Under the pieces are notes generated by a model. It worked only from the letters and a program-made list of their open reading frames with translations. It was not told the origin of the DNA and did not search any database. Positions 15,933 to 24,109 of a stretch of DNA of 37,293 nucleotides are shown in pieces; position 1 is the stretch's first letter, and each line of letters opens with the position of its first letter. The DNA is from Marine Group III euryarchaeote CG-Epi1 (GTDB lineage: Archaea > Thermoplasmatota > Poseidoniia > MGIII > CG-Epi1). Where the stretch lies: positions 1-37,293 of the forward strand of contig MIZA01000004.1 of assembly GCA_001875345.1 (NCBI GenBank), written 5' to 3'. Both the position numbers and the translations under genes were made by a program.

Positions 15933-16878
15933 CTCTAATTCCGTCCTCAGTGATTGACACTAAAGCTTCATTTTCAGGTAAATGAGGAGAATCAACTAGT
16001 CTGCAAACACGCTTACCTGCTTTTCCTCTTCTTAAGTAAACTCTGAATTTTGAAGTATGCCCTACAATATTTCCACCAATTGGTTTGGTAGGGTCTCCAA
16101 AGAAAGCAGCAGGATTTGATGAAACTTGATTTGTAACAACTACTGCAGCATTATTCAAATCTCCAAATCTAGCCAATTCCGTCATGTGAGCATTAATTTT
16201 TCCTTGCCTATCTGCAAGTGTACCTCTTCCGATGTATTCAGCACGGAATGCTCCAGTCAATGAATCCACAGCGAGCATTTTGATAGGACGCTCTTTTGCG
16301 ATTTCACTAACTTTTTCCACCATTAGCATTTGCTGGTGAGAATTATATGCCCTTCCTACATGGATTTTACTCAATACTTCATCAGGATCTAAATCAAGTG
16401 CCTTAGACATTGAAATAATTCTTTCTGGTCTGAATGTATTTTCAGTGTCAATGATTGCAACCTCTCCACCAAGACCTCCTTGTTCAATCGGAAGTAGAGT
16501 ATTCACAGCTAGTTGGAGTACGAACTGAGTCTTACCAGACCCATATTGACCATAGAACTCAGTAATAGATTGGGTTTCTACACCTCCGCCTAATAATTCG
16601 TTAAATGCTTCAGCTCCCGTTGTAAGTTTTCCAACAGTAGCTCGTTTTTCCATCAATTCTGTTCCAGTTAAGAAAGAACCAATATTTGCTGCCTTTCTAG
16701 CTTCAGCTATAAACTTGGAACATGATTCTTTTCCAATTCCTGTGGCATCCGAAAGGGTGCCAGGTGCTTGCGTACCTATTGCTTCAAGAGTGTCGTAACC
16801 AGCATCTCTTAATTTTTCTGCGATTGCAGGTCCCACTCCAGGCAAATCTTCTACAACTTTTACTTTTGCTTCGCTCAT
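15925..16878 (-). CDS. radA: DNA repair and recombination protein RadA
   Basis: The 317-residue protein is a full-length archaeal RecA/Rad51 homologue. Residues 10-60 form the helix-hairpin-helix domain (DLPGVGPAIAEKLRDAG, DATGIGKESCSKFI). The ATPase core has Walker A GQYGSGKT at 110-117 and Walker B MLAVD at 201-205, then the L1/L2 DNA-binding loops around 215-270 (FFGDPTKPIGGNIVGHTS). Tyr replaces the more usual Phe in GEFGSGKT, and Gln the Glu. It forms ATP-dependent filaments on single-stranded DNA and carries out strand exchange. Its ATG directly follows the TAA of the RPA-associated gene with no gap, placing recombinase and ssDNA-binding proteins on one transcript. Confidence 0.97.
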   Translation of the reverse strand: MSEAKVKVVEDLPGVGPAIAEKLRDAGYDTLEAIGTQAPGTLSDATGIGKESCSKFIAEARKAANIGSFLTGTELMEKRATVGKLTTGAEAFNELLGGGVETQSITEFYGQYGSGKTQFVLQLAVNTLLPIEQGGLGGEVAIIDTENTFRPERIISMSKALDLDPDEVLSKIHVGRAYNSHQQMLMVEKVSEIAKERPIKMLAVDSLTGAFRAEYIGRGTLADRQGKINAHMTELARFGDLNNAAVVVTNQVSSNPAAFFGDPTKPIGGNIVGHTSKFRVYLRRGKAGKRVCRLVDSPHLPENEALVSITEDGIRDG

Positions 16879-17853
16879 TTATGCCTCCTTGTAATGATTA
16901 AATCTAGGTTGAAAAATCAAACCTTGATCAGTCAAAGAATCTAATATTTCATCGAGCATAGGCCCGTCTATTCCTTCTAACGAAACGGCAATACCCAAAT
17001 CATCGTAATATATTCCGTCTCCTTCATCTAATTTTTTAATTGTCTGCAATACTTTACTCTCATTTTCAGAAGATTCTGGTGCAGTTTGCTCTTCTTCTAC
17101 AACGTCTTCTTTGGCTTCTTCTTGGGCGATAGGTTCAGGCTTCTCTTCTGCAGTTTCAATTACTTCTTCATTCACTGAAGTGCTACTTGCAGGTTCGAAT
17201 TCACCGGTAAAGTTTGAAGTTTCCTCAGAATTAGCTTCTCCACTGGCCAATTTTGTTAAACAATCATACAAAAGTGCGCTATAATTCTCAACAGCTACGG
17301 TTGGGTAGAATTCTTTAGCTAATTGCATTCCGTCTTTTTCGCGAGAAGTCAAATTCATTTTATTGTACTCTTCGTCATTTTCACCGAATGCTTTTGTTGC
17401 ATTGATACGCTTAATTAGTTCTTCACAGGCTTTTATTGCCCAATGATTAATTTCATCCATTGAAACTGCTCGAACGCCCTCAGGTTGAACACTAACGTAT
17501 GTTCTTTCACTGTCTTCAGGAGTTCTTGCTCTTACCTTACCAACGCAAAGGATAGGCACTCCGTTTTCTAGTTTTGATAATGCAGATGCACCTTCCGGAT
17601 TGTATTGCCCTGCTTGGAGATAGTAAAAATCTCCATTAGGGTCAATGACTCTTGCAGTATAGAATGGATCACTCTCTGAGCCTCGATTTTCCAATTGGTC
17701 TAGCACGCCGGCTATTAGTACGCGAGATAATTTCCCTCCAATTTCTGAAATTAAGTAGGTAGGTGAATATTCTCTATCTTCTACGTGTTTTTCTATTGCT
17801 CCATTTAATTCTTTTGCTAGAACAAGAACACCAGGCTCTCTTCTTTGCGCCAT
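16879..17853 (-). CDS. RPA-associated protein (COG3390-type OB-fold subunit)
   Basis: This 324-residue protein matches the archaeal RPA-associated family usually encoded beside rpa. The N-terminal part (about 30-135) is an OB-fold-like region (SRVLIAGVLDQLENRG, YYLQAGQYNPEGASALSKL, VGKVRARTPEDSERTYVSVQ). A helical segment follows, then a low-complexity Glu/Ser-rich linker at about 205-260, and a C-terminal winged-helix-like domain (about 262-324: IKKLDEGDGIYYDDLGIAV, LTDQGLIFQPRFNHYKEA), an arrangement like eukaryotic RPA32. It probably works in a complex with the large subunit at 17854. It abuts both neighbours with no intergenic base. Confidence 0.85.
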   Translation of the reverse strand: MAQRREPGVLVLAKELNGAIEKHVEDREYSPTYLISEIGGKLSRVLIAGVLDQLENRGSESDPFYTARVIDPNGDFYYLQAGQYNPEGASALSKLENGVPILCVGKVRARTPEDSERTYVSVQPEGVRAVSMDEINHWAIKACEELIKRINATKAFGENDEEYNKMNLTSREKDGMQLAKEFYPTVAVENYSALLYDCLTKLASGEANSEETSNFTGEFEPASSTSVNEEVIETAEEKPEPIAQEEAKEDVVEEEQTAPESSENESKVLQTIKKLDEGDGIYYDDLGIAVSLEGIDGPMLDEILDSLTDQGLIFQPRFNHYKEA

Positions 17854-19182
17854 TTAGCCCTCCAATGCAGCGAGGAATTGTCTAGCTGCGTTAGGAACAT
17901 CAATTTCAGTAGCGGGTTCGCAAGATTTTGCAAAGAATGATAATCCATATTCATCAGATCGTGCGAAGCCTCTTAGTTTCAAAGGTTTTAGTAAAAGGGC
18001 ATCTTCCATTTCTTCGACTAAGGCTTCAGGGCCAAAGTTTTCTTTTACAAATTCTAAACATGAATCTAAATCTCTTCCAATTAATCTCTCAGTAATTTCA
18101 CGATTCAAATATGCAGTACATGAACCACTTCCATCATCAAATATCATTTTCACTCTTAGATCGGGTTCTGCGTTTTTACGGTCGTCACCATTTCTGATTA
18201 ATCTTTTAGTTTCTTTATCTCTAAAGATAAGTCCGCTTCCTTCTCTTATATTGAAGACATGCCCTTCGATAACTGCATCGGAAGCCCCGTTACGTTCATC
18301 CAGTTGAGCTAAAGTATAGTTCATTCCAGCTTCGTAATCAGAGAGGGATGGTAGATCTTCTTCTTCTAGTTCAGTGAATTTTGAATATTCGCCAAATTGC
18401 AAATCCGGTCCGTTGAATTCTTTAACGTATGCATTTTCTACAGAGTAAGCTTTTCCAGCTACAATGTTATGATCTTCCCAAGAAGTAAAGCGACATGTTC
18501 CACTTTTATCGCCTATATTTCCACCAAAAATGACTTTCTCTTCACCTTTTATGTTTATAGTACGAGGTTCAACATCAATTACTCTTAATTTAACTGATAC
18601 ATTTCTCATGCCTGGCTTTAGATTTACAACTTCTAACTCTTGTGCAGCTTGGGCGTTATTAGTTTTGACAACTCCTAAATCAAGTTCTTTTAAGTCATTG
18701 TCTTCAATATTCTTCATAATTGCGCGGTCGCCTATGTTTACAGTAATAATATCGTTCCAGCTTTTAGTATAAGCATTTGAAATTTCTACAACATCATTTG
18801 GTTGAAATTTAAATTCATCATTCCAAAAAGTATACCTTAGTCTGCTACTAGCATCTCCAATTTCACCTTCATAAATTGTCTTTTTGGATCCTTCCTTAGT
18901 GTTTATTTCTTTTTTGTATACAGAAATAATCTTAGCCTTGAAGCTTACACTAGTTTCTCCAGGTCCAACTTGAGCGAGTAATTTTTCTCCAGCTACACTC
19001 AGTTCATTTGGGTTCCCATAATGTTTTCTTACTATAGATTCTTTAGCGGTAGACAGATCAATTCCATATTCATCTACATATCTTCTTAGTTCGTTTGCAA
19101 TTACATTGCGTTCTAGCTTATCTCCGATAGCTTTTACGATATCGTCGATGTGTTTCTCAAAATCAGGTTCGTTTTCTTGCAT
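17854..19182 (-). CDS. rpa: Replication protein A large subunit (ssDNA-binding), zinc ligands lost
   Basis: The start is set at the ATG at 19182 because AAGGAG at 19191-19196 lies 8 nt upstream; an in-frame GTG at 19218 would put that site inside the gene. The 442-residue product has a helical N-terminal part, then OB folds at about 77-155 (IYEGEIGDASSRLRYTFWND) and 190-270 (GNIGDKSGTCRFTSWED), and a third region at about 303-390. In that region GSGLIFRDKETKRLIRNGDD aligns with the usual zinc finger (FRCPEC...GxCxxHG), but all four ligands are replaced (D322, T325, D334, N337). RPA coats single-stranded DNA in replication and repair. It is the first gene of the rpa-rpaA-radA operon. Confidence 0.92.
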   Translation of the reverse strand: MQENEPDFEKHIDDIVKAIGDKLERNVIANELRRYVDEYGIDLSTAKESIVRKHYGNPNELSVAGEKLLAQVGPGETSVSFKAKIISVYKKEINTKEGSKKTIYEGEIGDASSRLRYTFWNDEFKFQPNDVVEISNAYTKSWNDIITVNIGDRAIMKNIEDNDLKELDLGVVKTNNAQAAQELEVVNLKPGMRNVSVKLRVIDVEPRTINIKGEEKVIFGGNIGDKSGTCRFTSWEDHNIVAGKAYSVENAYVKEFNGPDLQFGEYSKFTELEEEDLPSLSDYEAGMNYTLAQLDERNGASDAVIEGHVFNIREGSGLIFRDKETKRLIRNGDDRKNAEPDLRVKMIFDDGSGSCTAYLNREITERLIGRDLDSCLEFVKENFGPEALVEEMEDALLLKPLKLRGFARSDEYGLSFFAKSCEPATEIDVPNAARQFLAALEG

Positions 19183-19368
19183 TAGAGCATCTCCTTGTTT
19201 TTTAGATTCGGACTCCACCCAAATCTATCCATTACTACCAGTCAGGGTATATATACTTTTGGGTTTTACGCCTTAAAACCCTAAAAGGTTATAAGGTTGT
19301 AGTGGGGTTTTACCTAAGTCAGGGAAGTATTATAATCGGCCCTCTCGTCGTAAAGATAGGTAGATAAC
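19183..19368. promoter_or_regulatory. rpa: Divergent control region between rpa operon and OB-fold gene
   Basis: This is the largest non-coding stretch of the window. For rpa (minus strand) TATATATA at 19248-19255 is preceded by a BRE-like CCCAAAAG and leaves a leader of about 40 nt that holds the AAGGAG ribosome site. An inverted repeat, CTTTTGGGTTTTA (19256-19268) and TAAAACCC-T-AAAAG (19274-19287), sits directly against that TATA box and overlaps the BRE. A third GGGTTTTA lies at 19305-19312. For the plus-strand gene, tattataat at 19328-19336 is a TATA-like box about 37 nt before the TTG start. The layout suggests shared regulation of both ssDNA-binding units by a dyad-binding repressor. 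Confidence 0.55.
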
Positions 19369-19872
19369 TTGAAAGTAGATGAATTGACACCAAGAACTGG
19401 GCGTGTAAACATGCCAGTTAAGGTAATAAGTTTGGACGAACCGCGTTCTATGGACAATGGAACAATGGTTTGTGAAGGTTTAGTTGGAGATGAAACTGGC
19501 ACAGTAATAATGAGTTTCTGGAACGATGAAATAGAAGTAGCTCAAGCCGATGTGGTTTTAGATTTAAAAGATGCAAGAGCTAATTTAGTGAGAGGACACA
19601 TGCGCTTGAGTCTAGGTAAGAAAGGTAGCATGAAAGAATCCAATATTGCTTTAGATACAATAAAGCAGTCTGTAAATTTATCAGATTTAGAATATGAGAT
19701 GCCTCGTATGGGTGGAGGAAGAGGTAGAGGCGGCCCAAGAGGAAAGCCATCTGGACGCTGGGGAGATCTAATGAAACTTAAGAGAGAAACCGGTAACAAA
19801 AAATTCTTCAATCGAGATGAAATGACAGAGGAACAAATAGTCGCAGCCATTAAGGAAATGGGAGGCGAGTAA
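19369..19872 (+). CDS. Single-OB-fold ssDNA-binding-like protein with GR-rich tail
   Basis: The 167-residue protein has one OB fold at residues 1-100: MKVDELTPRTGRVNMPVKV, EGLVGDETGTVIMSFWNDE and LSLGKKGSMKES, closely resembling the OB folds of the RPA gene across the promoter and the hSSB1/SOSS-B type. A Gly/Arg-rich linker (MGGGRGRGGPRGKPSGRWG) follows, then a short C-terminal helix pair. A role in binding single-stranded DNA or RNA is likely. The start is a TTG at 19369; the N-terminal sequence matches the usual beginning of such OB domains and no ATG is available upstream. It heads a plus-strand run with a small basic protein and an aminotransferase. Confidence 0.8.
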   Translation: MKVDELTPRTGRVNMPVKVISLDEPRSMDNGTMVCEGLVGDETGTVIMSFWNDEIEVAQADVVLDLKDARANLVRGHMRLSLGKKGSMKESNIALDTIKQSVNLSDLEYEMPRMGGGRGRGGPRGKPSGRWGDLMKLKRETGNKKFFNRDEMTEEQIVAAIKEMGGE

Positions 19873-19874
19873 CT

Positions 19875-20213
19875 CTGGCAAGAAGAGGGAGGCACAGGCG
19901 CCGAGGTCCAAGTAAAGCGCAACCTCCTGTAAGAAAAGATAAGAAGATTCAGAAGAGAAATAAGCCAAAAGCAATGTTAGACGAAGGCCGTCGAACAGAG
20001 ATGATTTATTTTCTAAAAGAAGTAGTCTCAGAAGCTGGTGTTTCAGATAAATTAGCTGAACCATTTATGGCATCTTTAGCAGCTAAAGGATCTAGGGAAT
20101 CAGTAGATAGTGCGGTAGAATTTTTAGACTCAAAAATAGAGGAAGAATTTATTTCTCAAGATGCACGCGATCCAATTAAAAAGATAATGAGACGCTTTAC
20201 CAAATATCGTTAA
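19875..20213 (+). CDS. Small basic hypothetical protein, probable CTG start
   Basis: From an ATG at 19974 the ORF gives only 79 residues. The same frame is open upstream and encodes a convincing basic N terminus, (M)ARRGRHRRRGPSKAQPP then VRKDKKIQKRNKPKAM, beginning at a CTG at 19875; no ATG, GTG or TTG occurs before the TAA at 19851. GGGAGG at 19860-19865 lies 9 nt before that CTG, an ideal Shine-Dalgarno spacing, and no such site precedes 19974. The full form would be 112 residues: an Arg/Lys-rich tail that could touch nucleic acid, then an alpha-helical domain (EMIYFLKEVVSEAGVSDKL, SAVEFLDSKIEEEF). I do not recognise a family. It lies 2 nt after the OB-fold gene and directly abuts the aminotransferase ATG. 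Confidence 0.6.
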   Translation: MARRGRHRRRGPSKAQPPVRKDKKIQKRNKPKAMLDEGRRTEMIYFLKEVVSEAGVSDKLAEPFMASLAAKGSRESVDSAVEFLDSKIEEEFISQDARDPIKKIMRRFTKYR

Positions 20214-21407
20214 ATGAGTATAATTCCTAGAAGAAGTAACTTAGGACATCACTGGAATTTAAACGAAAGCACAATATTTCTGAATCATGGCTCATTTGGA
20301 GCCTGCCCAAGTAAAGTATTAGACCATCAAAAAAAATTAAGAGACGAGCTAGAATCAGACCCCATAAATTTCCTAGACGTAAAAGCCAAAAAATTATGGG
20401 CTGACGCAATTACAACTTTTTCAGAATTCATAAAGGCAGACAAAGAAGGCATAGTCTTTGTTCCTAATGCAACTTCTGGAGTAAACACAGTTCTGCGTTC
20501 CATAGATTTAGAGGAGAATGACGAAATATTAGTCTTAGATCATACTTACCAGGCATGCTGGAATGCAGTAGATTTCGTTACAAAGAAATCAGGTGCAAAA
20601 ACAGTTGTTGTAAGTTTGCCTTTCCCAGTTCTTAGTCCTGATCAAATTATTGAATCTATACTAAAATCAGTAACAAAAAGAACTAAGTTAGCATTAATCG
20701 ATACAGTCACAAGCCCTACTGGAATTAGGCTTCCGTTTGAACAAATAGTTAGAGAACTTCAGTCAAGAAATATAGACGTATTGCTAGATGCAGCTCACGG
20801 GCCAGGCATAGTACCATTAGAGTTAAACAAACTACAAGCAGCTTACGTAACTGGAAATGCTCACAAGTGGTTATGTACGCCAAAAGGTTCAGCTTTTCTT
20901 TACATTAGGGAAGATAAGAGAGACCTAATTCGCCCATTATCAATTAGTCATGGCGCGTCAGTAGATGGCAACATAAATGAAAAAATTAGATTAGAATTTG
21001 ATTGGACAGGAACACAGGATCCTACGCCTTGGTTGTGCATTCCGAAAAGCATAGAATTCGTTGGTAGCTTGTCAGATAAAGGCTGGGAAGGCGTTATGAA
21101 ACACAACACTGATTTGGCAATCAAAGCCCGTAACATTCTTCTAGATGCTCTGAAAACTCAAAAATTATGTCCAGATTCCATGATTGTTGGACTGTCTGCA
21201 GTATTGCTGCCAGAAAACGATATCCCTTTAACATCGGTATTAGAGCCAGACCCTTTCCACACTCTTTTATACGAGAAATACAATATTCAAGTTCCAGTAT
21301 TTGCTTGGCCACATCACAATAGACGTTATCTTCGTACAGCTTCTTTTCTTTATAATTCAATAGAAGAGTACCAATATTTGGCTGAAGTATTAAAAAAAGA
21401 GATATGA
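20214..21407 (+). CDS. Class V aminotransferase-fold PLP enzyme (isopenicillin N epimerase-like)
   Basis: This 397-residue enzyme has the fold-type I features of the isopenicillin N epimerase/cysteine desulfurase group: NHGSFGACP near residue 24, FVPNATSGVNTVLRS (PLP phosphate loop), LLDAAHGPG with Asp192 and His195 over the cofactor, and TGNAHKWLCTPKG where Lys218 forms the Schiff base. PGIVPLELN and SHGASVDGN are also typical. Members carry out epimerisation, desulfuration or lyase reactions on amino acids; the true substrate is unknown and beta-lactam synthesis is not implied. No Cys sits at the position needed for a clear desulfurase call. Its ATG follows the preceding TAA without a gap, so it is cotranscribed with the OB-fold and basic-protein genes. 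Confidence 0.85.
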   Translation: MSIIPRRSNLGHHWNLNESTIFLNHGSFGACPSKVLDHQKKLRDELESDPINFLDVKAKKLWADAITTFSEFIKADKEGIVFVPNATSGVNTVLRSIDLEENDEILVLDHTYQACWNAVDFVTKKSGAKTVVVSLPFPVLSPDQIIESILKSVTKRTKLALIDTVTSPTGIRLPFEQIVRELQSRNIDVLLDAAHGPGIVPLELNKLQAAYVTGNAHKWLCTPKGSAFLYIREDKRDLIRPLSISHGASVDGNINEKIRLEFDWTGTQDPTPWLCIPKSIEFVGSLSDKGWEGVMKHNTDLAIKARNILLDALKTQKLCPDSMIVGLSAVLLPENDIPLTSVLEPDPFHTLLYEKYNIQVPVFAWPHHNRRYLRTASFLYNSIEEYQYLAEVLKKEI

Positions 21408-21441
21408 CCGGATATTTTTAAAACAGGCCAATCTGCGATGA

Positions 21442-23322
21442 ATGTCTATGAATTCAGATGATGAAAATTTTGAGGATTCGCCGGAAGAAGAATTATCAGA
21501 TGAAGAATCATTAGAAGAAGAAAAATTGGAAGAACAATCTGAAGAGGAAGAAATAGATCCAAATGCCCCTCTTCGTCAACCAATAGTTGCAGTTCTAGGG
21601 CATGTAGATCATGGAAAAACATCTCTCCTCGATTATGTAAGAGGAACAACGATAGTAAAGAGAGAAGCAGGAGCAATAACACAACATATAGGCGCTACAG
21701 AAGTTCCATTTGATACGGTTTCAAAAATCTGCGGTCCTTTGTTGAAAGAAGGAACTACTAATTTGCCAGGCCTACTTTTCATAGATACTCCTGGCCATCA
21801 TTCATTCTCGACTTTGAGGTCTAGAGGTGGAGCTTTAGCAGATATAGCTGTTTTAGTAGTAGACATTACTGAAGGATTTAAACCTCAAACAATAGAATCA
21901 ATAAATATTCTAAAGCAGCACAAGACTCCTTTCATTTTAGCACTAAATAAGATAGACAAGTTGCCAGGGTGGAGGACAAGCAAAGGTTCTTTCCTAGCCA
22001 ATAAAGCAAGTCAAAGCCAAACAGCGCAACAAACATTCCAAAATAGGATGTATGAAATAATAGGAGAACTCGGAACACACGGATTCGACTCAGCACTGTT
22101 TACAGACATTCAGGATTTTCAAAAGACAATAGCATTAATTCCAACATCAGTAAAAGATACGGGCGAAGGTGTTCCTGAATTATTTATGATTTTAATGGGA
22201 CTAGCTCAAAAGTATCTCAGAGACAGATTATTACTTGATGAAGGTTCATCAGAAGGAACGGTCCTTGAAATTAAAGAAGAAAAGGGATTAGGAAAGACAT
22301 TAGGCATAATTATCTATAACGGAATATTGAAAGCTAGCGACACTCTGATAATTGGAGCACAACCTGAACCTATAGTTACTAGAGTTCGTTCATTATTAAG
22401 ACCAAAAGCTTTAGATGAAATTCGAGACCCACGGCAACAATTTGACGCAGTAAAAGTAGTAGGTGCAGCAGCAGGGTTGAAAGTTGTAGCTCCAGATATA
22501 GAAGGGGTTGTTGCAGGCGCACCATTTTACAGCGCATCCTCAGAAGATGAAATCGACGATGCACTAGATAGACTCACCGACTCAATGAAATCAAACGTAA
22601 AGTGTACAGACGAAGGCGTAGTTATTCGTGCAGACGCAATAGGTTCACTTGAGGCATTAGCTTATGAATTATCAGCAGTTAATATTCCGATTGTAAAGGC
22701 CGTAGTAGGCGACGTCTCTAGAAGAGATGTTGTTACAGCAGACCCTTCGGATGAAGAATATAGAGCAATTCTTGCTTTCAATGTAAAAGTGCATCCAGAC
22801 GCTAAGAAAGAACTTCATGAAACTGGAGTTAAAATCTTTGAATCAGACATAGTTTATAGATTATTAGAAGATTACCAAGAATGGAAAGAAAAAATAAAAG
22901 ATAAGCAGGCCCAGCATTTGAGAGAGGATTTTTCACATCCTGGTAAATTTGAAATATTAGAAGGCCATACCTTCAGGACTCGTGATCCTGCAGTTGTGGG
23001 AGTTAGAGTACTTGGAGGTCGTATTGCGCTTAATCAAGCAGTTCTTAGAACAGATAATTCAGTAGTAGGACATATTCGCTCATTAAGGTCAGGAGAACAA
23101 GTGTTGAAAGAGGCTTTACAGGGCGATGAGGTGGCCATAGCCATTAGTGAAGCTACAGTCGGACGCCAGATATCAGAAGGCGATGTTCTTTACATTGAAA
23201 TGGACGAACGCGCTATATTGAAAATAAGAGAAGCAGGCGTAAAATTGGACCCTATTGAAGAAGATATAATAACCGAAATGCAGAAGATTAAGAAAAAAGA
23301 TCAACCTTTCTGGGCAAGATAG
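21442..23322 (+). CDS. infB: Translation initiation factor aIF5B/IF-2
   Basis: The 626-residue GTPase is the archaeal IF-2/eIF5B. Motifs: G1 GHVDHGKT at 53-60, the switch I segment AGAITQHIGATEVP, G3 DTPGHH at 115-120 and G4 NKID at 169-172. The later domains are present (FSHPGKFEILEGHTFRTRDP and VVGVRVLGG are typical of domain IV). It promotes ribosomal subunit joining and initiator tRNA placement. Before the G domain there is an extra acidic extension of about 45 residues dominated by Glu (EESLEEEKLEEQSEEEE), longer than the near-absent N terminus of many archaeal versions. The first ATG with the frame is used; atatttttaaaa lies about 25 nt upstream as a TATA box. No intein is present. Confidence 0.96.
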   Translation: MSMNSDDENFEDSPEEELSDEESLEEEKLEEQSEEEEIDPNAPLRQPIVAVLGHVDHGKTSLLDYVRGTTIVKREAGAITQHIGATEVPFDTVSKICGPLLKEGTTNLPGLLFIDTPGHHSFSTLRSRGGALADIAVLVVDITEGFKPQTIESINILKQHKTPFILALNKIDKLPGWRTSKGSFLANKASQSQTAQQTFQNRMYEIIGELGTHGFDSALFTDIQDFQKTIALIPTSVKDTGEGVPELFMILMGLAQKYLRDRLLLDEGSSEGTVLEIKEEKGLGKTLGIIIYNGILKASDTLIIGAQPEPIVTRVRSLLRPKALDEIRDPRQQFDAVKVVGAAAGLKVVAPDIEGVVAGAPFYSASSEDEIDDALDRLTDSMKSNVKCTDEGVVIRADAIGSLEALAYELSAVNIPIVKAVVGDVSRRDVVTADPSDEEYRAILAFNVKVHPDAKKELHETGVKIFESDIVYRLLEDYQEWKEKIKDKQAQHLREDFSHPGKFEILEGHTFRTRDPAVVGVRVLGGRIALNQAVLRTDNSVVGHIRSLRSGEQVLKEALQGDEVAIAISEATVGRQISEGDVLYIEMDERAILKIREAGVKLDPIEEDIITEMQKIKKKDQPFWAR

Positions 23323-23326
23323 TTAA

Positions 23327-24109
23327 TTATTTTGAAGAATTAAACCAAGGAATCAAAACCGATGTATTTGATTTATACTGCAAATATTCGGAATCATTTC
23401 CGTATTTTTTATCTGCAGATGCTTCCAAGAGAGGTATCCCGCTAACGAATAAGAGTAAGAAAGTAGTCCAAAGAGGTCCGATAACAGTCCATAGAGGCAC
23501 TTCGTACGAATAGCAGAAAACAAAAATACCAAACCACAATAAAATATTCCCAAAATAATTTGGATGCCTACTGTATTTCCATAATCCACTAGTGCACCAT
23601 TTTTCACCATTTAATTTATGGTTAAATTTACTGTAATCAGCCCATGCTTCGATAATTAAACCAATTGAAAACATACTAATTCCAATTGATGCTAGAGTAT
23701 TCACACTATCTGGAGAATCTAAACTATTGAAATAGACAACAGGTAAGCATGTTAGAAATACCCATAAAATTTGCATTATCCAAAATCCTAAGAAACTCCA
23801 GAACTTTGATCTCATTTCATCAAAGCGATTGTCTTCGCCCCAAACGAGTATCCTGTAAGAAAGATAGGCCCCTAGCCTTAGAGACCATAATATCACCATC
23901 AAAGATCCAATTATTTTAGGGAATGAAAAGTCTTCACCGAACCATAGAGTTACAGTTGCTAAAAGTAAGAAATTCGCAGTACCTGCAAAATCAGTTACTT
24001 TGTCTATTTGCAGCCCGTAGGCTATAGCAAAAAAGCTTAGTTGCATACACACTGTGATTAACAGTGAAACCAGAATAAAATGTTCGTCGTTTTCTATAAA
24101 ATTAACCAT
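23327..24109 (-). CDS. DUF1295 membrane protein (steroid 5-alpha-reductase-like)
   Basis: The 260-residue protein has about seven membrane helices and the DUF1295 pattern: RLGAYLSYRILVWGEDNRFDEMR, then EAWADYSKFNHK and a strongly conserved C-terminal block, GLWKYSRHPNYFGNILLWFG. The HPNYFG part (182-187) is the NADPH-binding signature shared with steroid reductases and isoprenylcysteine methyltransferases. Relatives reduce double bonds in lipids or have unknown roles, so an isoprenoid or sterol-like substrate is possible but not shown. The ATG at 24109 overlaps the RRM gene by 8 nt, which suggests cotranscription and coupled translation. Confidence 0.85.
   Translation of the reverse strand: MVNFIENDEHFILVSLLITVCMQLSFFAIAYGLQIDKVTDFAGTANFLLLATVTLWFGEDFSFPKIIGSLMVILWSLRLGAYLSYRILVWGEDNRFDEMRSKFWSFLGFWIMQILWVFLTCLPVVYFNSLDSPDSVNTLASIGISMFSIGLIIEAWADYSKFNHKLNGEKWCTSGLWKYSRHPNYFGNILLWFGIFVFCYSYEVPLWTVIGPLWTTFLLLFVSGIPLLEASADKKYGNDSEYLQYKSNTSVLIPWFNSSK

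Noticed and set aside
19183-19218. GTG start extending RPA by 12 residues
   Set aside because: AAGGAG lies inside that extension at ideal distance from the ATG at 19182.
19248-19312. Telomere-like GGGTTTT repeats
   Set aside because: Only three copies, arranged as a dyad plus one at promoter elements; better explained as a regulatory site.
19542-20064. Minus-strand ORFs opposite the OB-fold and basic-protein genes
   Set aside because: They mirror GR-rich and Arg/Lys-rich coding sequence (Pro- and Leu-rich translations) and have no family match.
20214-21407. Beta-lactam biosynthesis from the isopenicillin N epimerase-like enzyme
   Set aside because: The family label is broad and no other pathway gene is present.
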